Positions 5,393 through 12,261 of a stretch of DNA of 16,375 bases are shown here, in pieces. This DNA is from DASQVO01 sp035640715 (GTDB taxonomy: Bacteria; Actinomycetota; Actinomycetes; Streptosporangiales; Streptosporangiaceae), in assembly GCA_035640715.1 (NCBI GenBank), contig DASQVO010000106.1, forward strand, positions 1 to 16,375, written 5' to 3'. Numbering within the stretch: position 1 is the first letter of the stretch; each line of letters begins with the position of its first letter. The translations under genes were made by a program, and so were the position numbers. The notes under the pieces are model-generated. The model did no database searches. It was not told where the DNA came from and saw nothing but the letters and a program-made list of their open reading frames with translations.

Positions 5393-6319
5393 GTGGGCAG
5401 CAGAACGGCGCGGCGGCGGGTACTGCGGATATCGGTCCACGGCCCGTCGGCGCATCGGGCGGACATGCTGGCGGTCGAGGAGCCGCTGGAGATCCGGATC
5501 GGCGGAACGCCGCTGACCGTGACGATGCGTACTCCCGGCGACGACATCGACCTGGCTGCGGGGTTCCTTTTCTGCGAGGGCCTGCTGAATCCCTCCGTTG
5601 ACCTGCGGCAGATTCGCATGTGCGACGAGAACGTCGCCGACGTGACGCTGGAGGTCGCTGCCGGGCGCCCGGCCGAAGTCCCCGCCGCGCCGGCCGCCCC
5701 GGCTCCCCGCCTCCCCCGGCGGCCGCAGGACATCGGCTGGCCGCAGGAGGACACGCAGGTCCTCCTGGACACGCAGGTGGCGGCGCAGGCCCGGCGGAAC
5801 TTCCTGACCACCAGCGCGTGCGGCGTCTGCGGCAAGGAGAGCATCGACGCGATCCGGGTGAAGTCCCGCTACGACGTAGCCGCCGACCCGGCCCAGGTCT
5901 CCCCCGGCGTGCTCGCCTCGCTGCCGGACCGGCTCCGCGACGCCCAGAAGGTGTTCGCCAGCACGGGCGGCCTGCACGCGGCCGGCCTGTTCACCGCGGA
6001 CGGCACGCTGCTCGCCCTCCGCGAGGACGTGGGCCGGCACAACGCCGTGGACAAGATCGTCGGCTGGGCACTGCGAGACGGCCGCCTGCCGCTCAGCGGC
6101 CACGTCCTCCTGGTCAGCGGCCGGGCATCGTTCGAGCTGGTACAGAAGGCCTACATGGCGGGTATCCCGGTGCTCGCGGCGGTGTCCGCCCCGTCCTCGC
6201 TCGCCGTCGGCCTTGCCGAGGAGGCCGGGATGACGCTGGTCGGCTTCCTGCGCGGCGAGTCGATGAACGCCTACACCGGCGCGCACCGTCTCATGGTGGC
6301 CACGCTGGCCAAGCACTAG
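5393..6319 (+). CDS. fdhD: Formate dehydrogenase accessory sulfurtransferase FdhD
   Basis: FdhD passes sulfur from a cysteine desulfurase to the molybdenum cofactor of formate dehydrogenases, a step needed for their activity. The sequence has the family hallmarks in order: RRRVLRISVHG, LAVEEPLEIRIGG, VTMRTPGDDIDLAAGFLFCEGLL, the CxxC motif in TTSACGVCGKESI (the mobile-cysteine loop), FASTGGLHAAGLF, REDVGRHNAVDKIVGWAL, LLVSGRASFELVQKAYMAGIPVLAAVSAPSSLAV and GFLRGESMNAYTG. The start is the GTG at 5393, preceded by GGAGGAGG; the frame is open further upstream to 5231, but that part is not FdhD-like. At 308 residues it is somewhat longer than E. coli FdhD (277), owing to a proline/alanine-rich insertion before the CxxC region. 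No formate dehydrogenase or molybdenum cofactor gene is in the window, so it works in trans or is an orphan here. Its TAG overlaps the stop of the convergent GH3 fragment. Confidence 0.95.
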   Translation: MGSRTARRRVLRISVHGPSAHRADMLAVEEPLEIRIGGTPLTVTMRTPGDDIDLAAGFLFCEGLLNPSVDLRQIRMCDENVADVTLEVAAGRPAEVPAAPAAPAPRLPRRPQDIGWPQEDTQVLLDTQVAAQARRNFLTTSACGVCGKESIDAIRVKSRYDVAADPAQVSPGVLASLPDRLRDAQKVFASTGGLHAAGLFTADGTLLALREDVGRHNAVDKIVGWALRDGRLPLSGHVLLVSGRASFELVQKAYMAGIPVLAAVSAPSSLAVGLAEEAGMTLVGFLRGESMNAYTGAHRLMVATLAKH

Positions 6320-6636
6320 CCGAGCGGGCCGGAAACGGTCACCGGGGTGTCGAGCACCCGGCCGGGCCCGGCGGCGCGCTCCGGGCCGCGGAGCGTGAAC
6401 GCCCCGGCGAGCACGAGGTTCCCGGACGAGCCGCCGATGCCCACCCGGAACTCGCCGGGCGCCACGATCCGGTCGCCGCTCCTCCCGTGGAACGCGGTGC
6501 GGTCGGCATGGAGCCGGAAGGCGATCCTGCGTGCCTCGCCCGCCTCCAGCGGGACCCGTGCGAAACCGGCCAGCCAGTGGACCGGCCGGACGACCTGAGC
6601 CACGGGGCTGCTCAGGTAAAGGGTGTAACGGCGGCC
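6316..6636 (-). pseudogene. C-terminal (Fn3-like) fragment of a GH3 beta-glucosidase
   Basis: Starting near 6636 the minus strand reads RRYTLYLSSPVAQVVRPVHW, LAGFARVPLEAGEARRIAFRL, HADRTAFHGRSGDRIVAPGE, FRVGIGGSSGNLVLAGAFTL, then a TAG. This is the fibronectin III-like domain that closes family 3 glycoside hydrolases ('V.RPV..L.GF.RV.L.AGE...V.F.L...R.AF......... V.PGEF.V..G.SS'). The two catalytic domains, normally about 600 residues, are absent; sequence upstream passes into a GC-rich hairpin and then the GT4 gene. A GTG at 6603 could start a small frame but has no ribosome site. The TAG at 6316-6318 overlaps the fdhD TAG (6317-6319) in a CTAG. I infer it is the stump of a deleted beta-glucosidase. 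Confidence 0.72.
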
Positions 6637-6675
6637 AGCCCGCGCGGGCAGCGGCCGAAGGCCCGCACCGGGGGG

Positions 6676-6700
6676 CTCCGGGGGGGTCGTCCCCCCGGGC
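6676..6700. terminator. GC-rich hairpin downstream of the GT4 gene
   Basis: CCGGGGGG (6678-6685) pairs with CCCCCCGG (6691-6698) around a GTCGT loop, a perfect 8-bp stem. It lies about 50 bp after the GT4 stop on the minus strand and could end that operon's transcript. There is no T-run, which is usual in actinomycetes. Confidence 0.45.
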
Positions 6701-6714
6701 CAGCACTGGCTCGC
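6685..6714. repeat. Dispersed GC-rich repeat, copy 2
   Basis: This segment (GGTCGTCCCCCCGGGCCAGC, then AC and TGGCTCGC) repeats, in the same orientation, the one upstream of fdhD at 5337-5369. The two copies bracket fdhD plus the GH3 fragment. Its left half overlaps the right arm of the hairpin. Confidence 0.55.
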
Positions 6715-6746
6715 CCCCCTGGGCTAACGCGGGCGCGCTTGGCCGG

Positions 6747-7826
6747 TCAGAGCGCCGCGTAGACGCTTTCGTAGCCGGCGGCCATGGTAGAGACGTCGAA
6801 GTGCTTCTCGACGTGACGGCGGCAGGCGACCGGGTCAATCTCGCCGGCCGCCTCGATCGCCGCGGCAAGCTCACTGGGGTCGTCGCGGATAAAGCCGGTG
6901 ACGCCATCCGTGACGATCTCCGGCACCGAGCCCCGGCGCAGCGCGACGACCGGCGTGCCGCAGGCCATCGCCTCGATCATGACCATGCCGAACGGCTCTT
7001 CCCAGCGGATCGGGAAGATCAGGCAGTGAGCTGCCGCATACAGCTCCTGCTTGCCGAGCATGTCCACCTCACCGATGAACTGCGCGTCACTTGCCAGCCG
7101 CGGCCGCACCTCCGCCTCGAAATAGGCGCGCTCCTTCGGCTCCCACACCTTCCCGGCCAGCAGGATGGGACGGCCGGCGCTGCGGGCGGCGTCGATGGCC
7201 AGATGCGCGCCTTTCTCCGGGCAGAACCGCCCGAGGAACAGCACGTAGTCTTTCTTCTTCTCCCCCCAGACCCTGAAGTCGGCGGTGGTGATCGCGTTGT
7301 GAACCATCGCCGCCCACTTCACATCGTGGCCGGTCCGCTGCTGCGCGCCCGAGATGGCGACAAGGTGAACGTCGGAGCAGACATTGCGGTAGTAGGTGCC
7401 TATCTCCCCCGTGCACGGACCGTGCGCCGTGACCACGGTCGGGATTCGCCTGCCCCGCGCGCTGAGCGGCCCGGCCTGCGAATGGTCATGGACGATATCC
7501 ACATCCAGCCGGTCGAGGTGCCGGTTCGTCTGGGCGGCATGCAGCAGCTCCGGTAGGGCCTCGCCGATCCGCTGGGACGGTGCGACCTCAAAGGTCCGCA
7601 GGAATCTCGCCCGGGTGCCGTTGTTACCCGCGCCGATCAGCACGACCTCGTGCCCTCGGTCGATGAGGGCCTCGACCAGGCTCGCCGCCATCGACTCGAT
7701 ACCGCCGTACGCCCGGGGCGGCACGTCAAGCCAGGGCGGCATGACGAACGCGATCGCGAGACGGCTGGCGGGTTTTCGTGGCTGGCCCGCGCCGGGTGCC
7801 GGGCGCAGGCCGCCGGTGTCGCTCAT
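6747..7826 (-). CDS. GT4-family glycosyltransferase
   Basis: 359 residues with the GT-B layout. The N-terminal half has RLAIAFVMPPWLDVPPRAYG, GIESMAASLVEALIDRGHEV, VDIVHDHS and IPTVVTAHG. The C-terminal half has DYVLFLGRFCPEKGAHLAID, AGKVW, FIGEVD, LYAAAHCLIFPIRWEEPFGM and VMIEAMACGTPVVALRRGSV, ending PEIVTDGVTGFI. The E-x7-E motif of retaining GT4 enzymes is EEPFGMVMIE. It should transfer a sugar from a nucleotide-sugar donor in the cytoplasm with retention; donor and acceptor are unknown. The start is the ATG at 7826, six bases after GGAGG; a longer open frame reaches 8036 but is the shadow of the gene upstream. The ATG overlaps the TGA of the debranching-type hydrolase (ATGA), so the two are translationally coupled and probably act on related alpha-glucan or trehalose-type substrates. 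Confidence 0.9.
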   Translation of the reverse strand: MSDTGGLRPAPGAGQPRKPASRLAIAFVMPPWLDVPPRAYGGIESMAASLVEALIDRGHEVVLIGAGNNGTRARFLRTFEVAPSQRIGEALPELLHAAQTNRHLDRLDVDIVHDHSQAGPLSARGRRIPTVVTAHGPCTGEIGTYYRNVCSDVHLVAISGAQQRTGHDVKWAAMVHNAITTADFRVWGEKKKDYVLFLGRFCPEKGAHLAIDAARSAGRPILLAGKVWEPKERAYFEAEVRPRLASDAQFIGEVDMLGKQELYAAAHCLIFPIRWEEPFGMVMIEAMACGTPVVALRRGSVPEIVTDGVTGFIRDDPSELAAAIEAAGEIDPVACRRHVEKHFDVSTMAAGYESVYAAL

Positions 7827-9985
7827 TGGTGGCCTCCAACCACCCGGCCCGCCGAGACCGGCGGCTGCGGCTCCCGGATCAGCTCGATGCCGGGAGGCAG
7901 CCCGCTGACGTCTATCTGGTCCCCGGACGCTCGCACGGATACCTGGCTTGCCCCGAGCGAGAGCCGGTCGATCGAGACCTGGCCCAGCCCCTGCGGGAAC
8001 GCCGGCGCCAGCCAGATCTTCCGGCATGGCATGCAAGGGTCAAAGCGCATCAGCACCCGCAGCAGGAACACGGGGGTGGCCGATGCCCACGCCTGCGGGG
8101 AACACGCCGTCGGATAGGACACGGGCCGGGAATACTCGGCTCTGTCGAAGCCGCAGAACAGCTCGGGAAGCCGGCCACTGAAGGCCTCCGCCGCATCGAA
8201 CAGGCCCATCGCGATCCGCTGTGCGTGCTCGACGAACCCATAGCGCATCAGCCCCGCGGCCATCAGTGCGTTGTCGTGCGGCCAGACCGATCCGTTGTGG
8301 TAGCTCATCGGGTTATAGGCGCGCATCGAGGAGGAGAGCGTACGGACGCCCCAGCCCGTGAACATTTCCGGGCTCATCAGATGCTCAGCGACGGCGGCGG
8401 CCTTGTCCGGGTCGGCGATGCCGGTGAACAGACAGTGGCCCATATTCGATGCGAGCGCGTCGATGGGCTTTTTGTCGTGGTCGAGGCCCACGGCGTACCA
8501 GCCCTGGTGGGGCAGCCAGAAGGCTTCGTTGAACGCCCGCTTCAGCGAATCCGCCCGCTCCGTGTAGCGCTCAACGGTTCCGCCGTCACCCATATCCTTG
8601 GCGATGTGCGCCCGGCTGAGGTAGGCCGCGTAGGCATAGCCCTGGACCTCGGCCAGCGCGATCGGCGCCTGGGCCAGGGTACCGTCGGCGAAATTGATCC
8701 CGTCGGAGGAATCCTTCCAGCCCTGGTTGGCCAGCCCGCGGTCGGTCTTGCGCCGGTATTCGATGAACCCGTCTCCGTCCATGTCGCCAAATTTCTCCAT
8801 CCACTGCAGCGCCCGGTCGGCATGTGGCAGCAACTGCTCAAAAATCTCGTCGGGGAGCCCCCAGCGGCGCAGCTCACCCAGCAGGATGACGAACAGCGGC
8901 GTGGCATCGACCGACCCGAAGTAGGCCGAGGCCCGGGCCGCGCCTGGCGCCGTGCCGCCGCCGAGGCCGAGGCCGCTGTGCCGGAGTTCATGGATGATCT
9001 TGCCTGGCTCCTCTTCGGTCAGCGGTTCGACGTGCTCGCCCTGCAGATCCGCCAGCATCTGCAGCGTGCCGCGGCCGAGTGACTGATCCAGGGACAGCGC
9101 CATCAAGGAGGTGATCAGCGAGTCACGCCCGAAGAGGGTCATGAACCAGGGGGCGCCGGCGGCGACGGACGTCCGGCCGGGGTGCCGGGCGTCGAAGATT
9201 CGCAGCGCGCCGAGGTCGGTACGGCTGCGGCGCAGCGTATTTTTCAGGTCGGCATTCTGCATGTACGCCACCGGGGTCGCGCTGTCCCAGGCGTGCTGAC
9301 GCCGCACCGGGCGGGCGCACTCGATTGGCCGGTCCGGCGGGAAACGCGGCGGCAGCTCCTGGCCATTGATCAGCGGCTGGGCCAGGACGGTGGCCCGCCA
9401 GGTCTCCCGGGGCTGGACGACCACCTCGAAGGAGAAGCCGCCCGGGCTCACTCTGGCGTCCATCGCGCTTATCCGCACGCCGCGCGCGCGGTCGCGCAAG
9501 TGTGACGAGACGAGCAGGCCGTCGCTCGCGACCTCAACCGAGCGCTGGCCCCCGTCCGTGACCCGGCTGGCCTTTACGTCGAAGATATCGGCGAGATCCG
9601 ATTCCACCTGCAGGCTGACGTGGATTCCGGCCGGCTCCTCGGCGAAGTTCTGCACGGCGATGTCCTCACGCAGGCCAGCACCGACATACCTGGCCCGGGT
9701 GACGAGCAGGGTGGTCTCGGCCCGGTTCGGCCGGGCGCGCGCCCGGCCGACGAATGTCGCGGCGAACGGCTGTGCCGGGACGACTGTCATCGGCTCGACC
9801 GGCTCGCCGTCGACCAGCAACTGCCAGCGCGACACCAGACGGGTGTCGCAGAAGAATACGCCGTCCGTGCCACCAGGTGAGATGTCGCCGGATGACGCGC
9901 ACACGCAGAAGGACGCGCCTTCGATAAGCGTTACCGCCCCAGGTGTCAGCGAGGCCGACTCCTGCACGGCAGTCCACTCGATCAC
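7823..9985 (-). CDS. Amylo-alpha-1,6-glucosidase / glycogen debranching-type glycoside hydrolase
   Basis: 720 residues in two domains. Residues about 10-230 form the beta-rich N-terminal domain of glycogen-debranching-like proteins (GAVTLIEGASFCVCASSGDI, TDGVFFCDTRLVSRWQLLVDG, REDIAVQNFAEEPAGI). Residues about 290-670 form the (alpha/alpha)6-barrel hydrolase domain (GAPWFMTLFGRDSLITSLMAL, GFIEYRRKTDRGLANQGWKD, SSDGINFADG, PIALAEVQGYAYAAYL, GVRTLSSSMRAYNPMSYHNG, SVWPHDNALMAAGLMRYG). The family cleaves alpha-1,6 branches or acts on related alpha-glucosides; exact specificity cannot be read. No signal peptide is seen, so it is probably cytoplasmic. The start is the GTG at 9985, six bases after GGAGG; an open frame upstream to 10123 lacks family similarity. 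Its last bases overlap the GT4 start by ATGA, making a two-gene operon. Confidence 0.9.
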   Translation of the reverse strand: MIEWTAVQESASLTPGAVTLIEGASFCVCASSGDISPGGTDGVFFCDTRLVSRWQLLVDGEPVEPMTVVPAQPFAATFVGRARARPNRAETTLLVTRARYVGAGLREDIAVQNFAEEPAGIHVSLQVESDLADIFDVKASRVTDGGQRSVEVASDGLLVSSHLRDRARGVRISAMDARVSPGGFSFEVVVQPRETWRATVLAQPLINGQELPPRFPPDRPIECARPVRRQHAWDSATPVAYMQNADLKNTLRRSRTDLGALRIFDARHPGRTSVAAGAPWFMTLFGRDSLITSLMALSLDQSLGRGTLQMLADLQGEHVEPLTEEEPGKIIHELRHSGLGLGGGTAPGAARASAYFGSVDATPLFVILLGELRRWGLPDEIFEQLLPHADRALQWMEKFGDMDGDGFIEYRRKTDRGLANQGWKDSSDGINFADGTLAQAPIALAEVQGYAYAAYLSRAHIAKDMGDGGTVERYTERADSLKRAFNEAFWLPHQGWYAVGLDHDKKPIDALASNMGHCLFTGIADPDKAAAVAEHLMSPEMFTGWGVRTLSSSMRAYNPMSYHNGSVWPHDNALMAAGLMRYGFVEHAQRIAMGLFDAAEAFSGRLPELFCGFDRAEYSRPVSYPTACSPQAWASATPVFLLRVLMRFDPCMPCRKIWLAPAFPQGLGQVSIDRLSLGASQVSVRASGDQIDVSGLPPGIELIREPQPPVSAGRVVGGHQ

Positions 9986-10049
9986 AGCAAACCTCCATCC
10001 TTTCCGGAGGCGGCCGCTACCGCGGCCGCGATGGGTGGTGGGGCGCGGC

Positions 10050-10070
10050 GCGCGGGCGTCGCGCCCGCGC
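10050..10070. terminator. Perfect 9-bp GC hairpin in the leader of the debranching-type gene
   Basis: GCGCGGGCG-TCG-CGCCCGCGC is a perfect stem with a three-base loop. It lies between the stop of the preceding remnant (10107) and the GTG at 9985, so it may terminate upstream transcription or act as a leader structure for the hydrolase operon. Confidence 0.4.
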
Positions 10071-10106
10071 CGGACATGCTCATCCGCTTGATCACCAGCA
10101 ATGCGG

Positions 10107-10277
10107 TCACTCCAGGCCGCCATGCAGCATGGTGCGGAACAGCTTCGCCGCGTTCGCCTCGAATCGCGCCGCCTGCGCCGCGGGCAGCATGCTCGCGAGC
10201 TTGGCCAGCGGCAGGGACGTCAGGCCCACTTCACCCACGTCCTGCTTGGGTTCCCCCGGTATCTGCTGGCAAGCCCG
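10107..10277 (-). pseudogene. C-terminal remnant of an unidentified gene
   Basis: The minus strand encodes GEPKQDVGEVGLTSLPLAKL, ASMLPAAQAARFEANAAKLF, RTMLHGGLE and a TGA at 10107-10109. From the leucine-rich part onward nearly every third base is G or C, the signature of real coding sequence here. No start with a ribosome site precedes it, and an in-frame TGA lies close upstream. The ending loosely resembles the helical tail of metal-dependent amidohydrolases ('...F..NAAKLF'), but that is weak. I read it as the 3' end of a gene whose body is lost. Confidence 0.4.
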
Positions 10278-10301
10278 TCAAAATGGGGGGTGTAATTTGA
10301 C
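10277..10301. promoter_or_regulatory. Hyphenated inverted repeat GTCAAA...TTTGAC
   Basis: GTCAAA (10277-10282) and TTTGAC (10296-10301) form a perfect 6-bp inverted repeat with 13 bases between, in a locally AT-richer patch. It resembles a dimeric regulator site; no gene can be assigned to it. Confidence 0.3.
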
Positions 10302-10534
10302 TGACGCAAATACTTCGCTGCCAGCCCGCCCGTTCATGCGATGCCGCGTTCGCCGGCGCAATGCCGCAGGTCAAGTGCCTGCGTGGCCCTGCTCGACGGC
10401 ACAGCGGCCCCACCGCCGTGCCCGCCTGGCGGGCCGGCACTACCCATGTGGTGAGCGGCTGGGGAGGCCAGGCTCCCCAGACCGCGACCAGATTCGGCGG
10501 ATTATCGGGACATGGCTCCCGCGCCGCCGAGACG
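10302..10534. other. Gene-free stretch downstream of the ABC permease
   Basis: No protein-like frame is found on either strand. The stretch holds two GC-rich hairpins: one at 10418-10440 (GTGCC/GGCAC outer arms with an inner GCCCGC/GCGGGC stem) and the better one at 10459-10480, described separately. Otherwise I see nothing in it. Confidence 0.4.
10459..10480. terminator. Intrinsic hairpin after the ABC import operon
   Basis: CTGGGGAG-GCCAGG-CTCCCCAG is a perfect 8-bp stem with a six-base loop. It lies about 55 bp after the permease stop on the minus strand, so it is the likely operon terminator. There is no U-tract. Confidence 0.6.
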
Positions 10535-11425
10535 TCAGGGCCGTGCGGCCGACGGTTCCGGGGCCAGCCCGCGGCGCCGCCGGATCGAGTCGTTCAGCAG
10601 ATTGAACAGGACATCGACGACGATCCCGAGCACCAGGATCACGATCATGATCGATATCACGCCCGTCATGTCGGTCTGGTCCTGGTCGGAGGACATCAGG
10701 ACGCCGATGGAGGGCGAGTTGGGCACGAGCACAAGCAGTTCGGCGGCGAACAGGCCGTGCCAGGCGAAGGCCCAGCCCTGTTTCAGCCCGGCCACGAAGG
10801 GCGGCAGGGACGCTGGCATGATCAGGTGCCGGTACAGCCCAACACGGCGCAGGCCCATGGTCCTGCCCGCGCGCAGCAGCAGCGGTGGCGTGAAGTCGAC
10901 GCCGGCGATCAGGCCGTTGGCGATCGACGGCGCCGCGGTGATGATGACCAGGAACAGGATGGCGGCCGTGTTGTTGCCGAACAGGATGATCGCGAACGGG
11001 ACCCAGACCACTGACGGTATTGTCTGCAGGCCGGTGATCATCGAGCCGACCGCCGCCCGCACCGCCCTTACCCGCGATACAACGAGGCCAACCACGGTCC
11101 CGATGACCAGCGCCAGCGCGAAGCCGATGACGGCCCGGCGCATGGTGGTCCCGATAGCGTGCCAGAGCTGCCCGTGGGTGAGCTGGCTCCACAGGTCAGG
11201 GAAGACCTGGGCCGGGCCGGGCAAGATGTCGTGCGGCTTCACGTTCGCCACGTAGACCAGTTCCCACAGGCCGACGCCGAGCACGACCGCGAGCAGTTTG
11301 GGCCACACCGAGCGCCAGATCTTGCCGCCAACTTCGGCCGCGGTCTGCCCCTGGCCGCCGGCGGGACTGGCTTCGAGGTTGTCGAGGCCGGTGAGGGCAG
11401 CCGCCTCCTCCGTGTCAGCCGACAT
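10535..11425 (-). CDS. ABC transporter permease, NitT/TauT (SsuC/TauC/NrtB) family
   Basis: 296 residues with about six membrane segments: KLLAVVLGVGLWELVYVA, AVIGFALALVIGTVVGLVV, the segment SVVWVPFAIILFGNNTAAIL, FLVIITAAPSIANGL, a later segment around WAFAWHGLFAAELLVLV, and GVISIMIVILVLGIVVDVLF. The cytoplasmic coupling loop carries the family EAA-type pattern (LLRAGRTMGLRRVGLYRHLI, then MPASLPPFVAGLK). This is the membrane subunit of an importer for sulfonates, taurine, nitrate or related small anions. The ATG at 11425 has GAGG upstream and overlaps the ATPase stop by 11 bases, so translation is coupled. An extended hydrophilic N-terminus of about 40 residues precedes the first membrane segment. 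It is the last gene of the operon. Confidence 0.9.
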   Translation of the reverse strand: MSADTEEAAALTGLDNLEASPAGGQGQTAAEVGGKIWRSVWPKLLAVVLGVGLWELVYVANVKPHDILPGPAQVFPDLWSQLTHGQLWHAIGTTMRRAVIGFALALVIGTVVGLVVSRVRAVRAAVGSMITGLQTIPSVVWVPFAIILFGNNTAAILFLVIITAAPSIANGLIAGVDFTPPLLLRAGRTMGLRRVGLYRHLIMPASLPPFVAGLKQGWAFAWHGLFAAELLVLVPNSPSIGVLMSSDQDQTDMTGVISIMIVILVLGIVVDVLFNLLNDSIRRRRGLAPEPSAARP

Positions 11426-12242
11426 GCCGCATCACCTCCTCGTTCAGCCGGGCCTTGATCTGCATCGCCCGCTCGACGGTCTGGCCGGAGTCGATGCCCC
11501 GGGGCCGGGGGATGTCCACGCTGAACTCCTCGAGGACCCGCCCCGGGCGGCTGCTCAGCAGCACGACCCGATCACCGAGCCGCACCGCCTCACGCACCTC
11601 GTGGGTGACGAAGAGCACGCTGAAGCCCTGCCGGCGCCAGATCCCCTCCAGCAGCTCGTGCAGGAGATCGCGGGTCATCGCGTCGAGCGCGCCGAACGGC
11701 TCGTCCATCAGCAGCACATCGGCGTCCTGGGCAAGAGCGCGGGCGAGCGCAACCCGCTGGCGCATCCCGCCGGACAGCTCGTGCGGCCGCTTGCCGGCGA
11801 ACCCGGCCAGGTGCACGGATTCGAGCAGGTCCCGGACCCGCTGCCGCCGTTCGCTGCGGGCCACGCCGTTAGCCCGCAGCGGGATCTCGACATTCTGGGC
11901 GGCCGTCAGCCACGGAAACAGCGCCGGTTCCTGGAACATGAAGGCGACCCGGCGGCCGCCGGTCGATACCGTGCCGGCGGTGGGCGCGTCAAGGCCCGCC
12001 ACCAGCGAGAGCAGCGTGCTCTTGCCGCAGCCGGACGCGCCGATCAGGCAGACGAACTCGCCCGGCGCGACCGACAGCGATATCCCATCGAGCGCCACGA
12101 CCGCGGAGCTTCCCCGGCCGAACGTCTTGCTGACGTCGGTGATCTGGATGGCGGGAGCCGCCTCGGTACCCGGTTCCGCTGCCAGCTCCAGAGCGTGCGG
12201 CGCCTGCCCGTTGAGCTTACTGCGCTGGTCCATGGTGCTCAT
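11415..12242 (-). CDS. ABC transporter ATP-binding protein, NitT/TauT (SsuB/TauB/NrtD) family
   Basis: All ATPase motifs are present: Walker A GASGCGKST, Q-loop FQEPALFPW, signature LSGGMRQR, Walker B VLLMDEPFGALD and switch histidine FVTHEVREAV. The GxxxMxRxxLxxELxxxW-like stretch (ALDAMTRDLLHELLEGIW) is characteristic of the sulfonate/nitrate importer ATPases. About 275 residues, normal length. Starts are ambiguous: GTG at 12260, GTG at 12254 or ATG at 12242. I chose 12242, which has GAGG six bases upstream; the longer forms would add only six residues. The stop of the binding-protein gene is just two bases from the earliest start, and the permease overlaps the 3' end, so the three genes form one operon in the order binding protein, ATPase, permease. 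Confidence 0.92.
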   Translation of the reverse strand: MSTMDQRSKLNGQAPHALELAAEPGTEAAPAIQITDVSKTFGRGSSAVVALDGISLSVAPGEFVCLIGASGCGKSTLLSLVAGLDAPTAGTVSTGGRRVAFMFQEPALFPWLTAAQNVEIPLRANGVARSERRQRVRDLLESVHLAGFAGKRPHELSGGMRQRVALARALAQDADVLLMDEPFGALDAMTRDLLHELLEGIWRRQGFSVLFVTHEVREAVRLGDRVVLLSSRPGRVLEEFSVDIPRPRGIDSGQTVERAMQIKARLNEEVMRHVG

Positions 12243-12261
12243 GTGCTGCCTCACGCTCACC

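Noticed and set aside
6676..6714. Hairpin/repeat considered as an insertion sequence end
   Set aside because: No transposase and no target-site duplication could be found between the two repeat copies.
5318..6907. 529-codon minus-strand open frame across fdhD
   Set aside because: It is an Arg/Gly/Pro-rich shadow of fdhD and its flanks; the plus-strand frame has all FdhD motifs.
7778..9082. 434-codon plus-strand open frame opposite the hydrolase
   Set aside because: Low-complexity His/Arg/Gly composition with no start signal; it mirrors codon bias of the real minus-strand gene.
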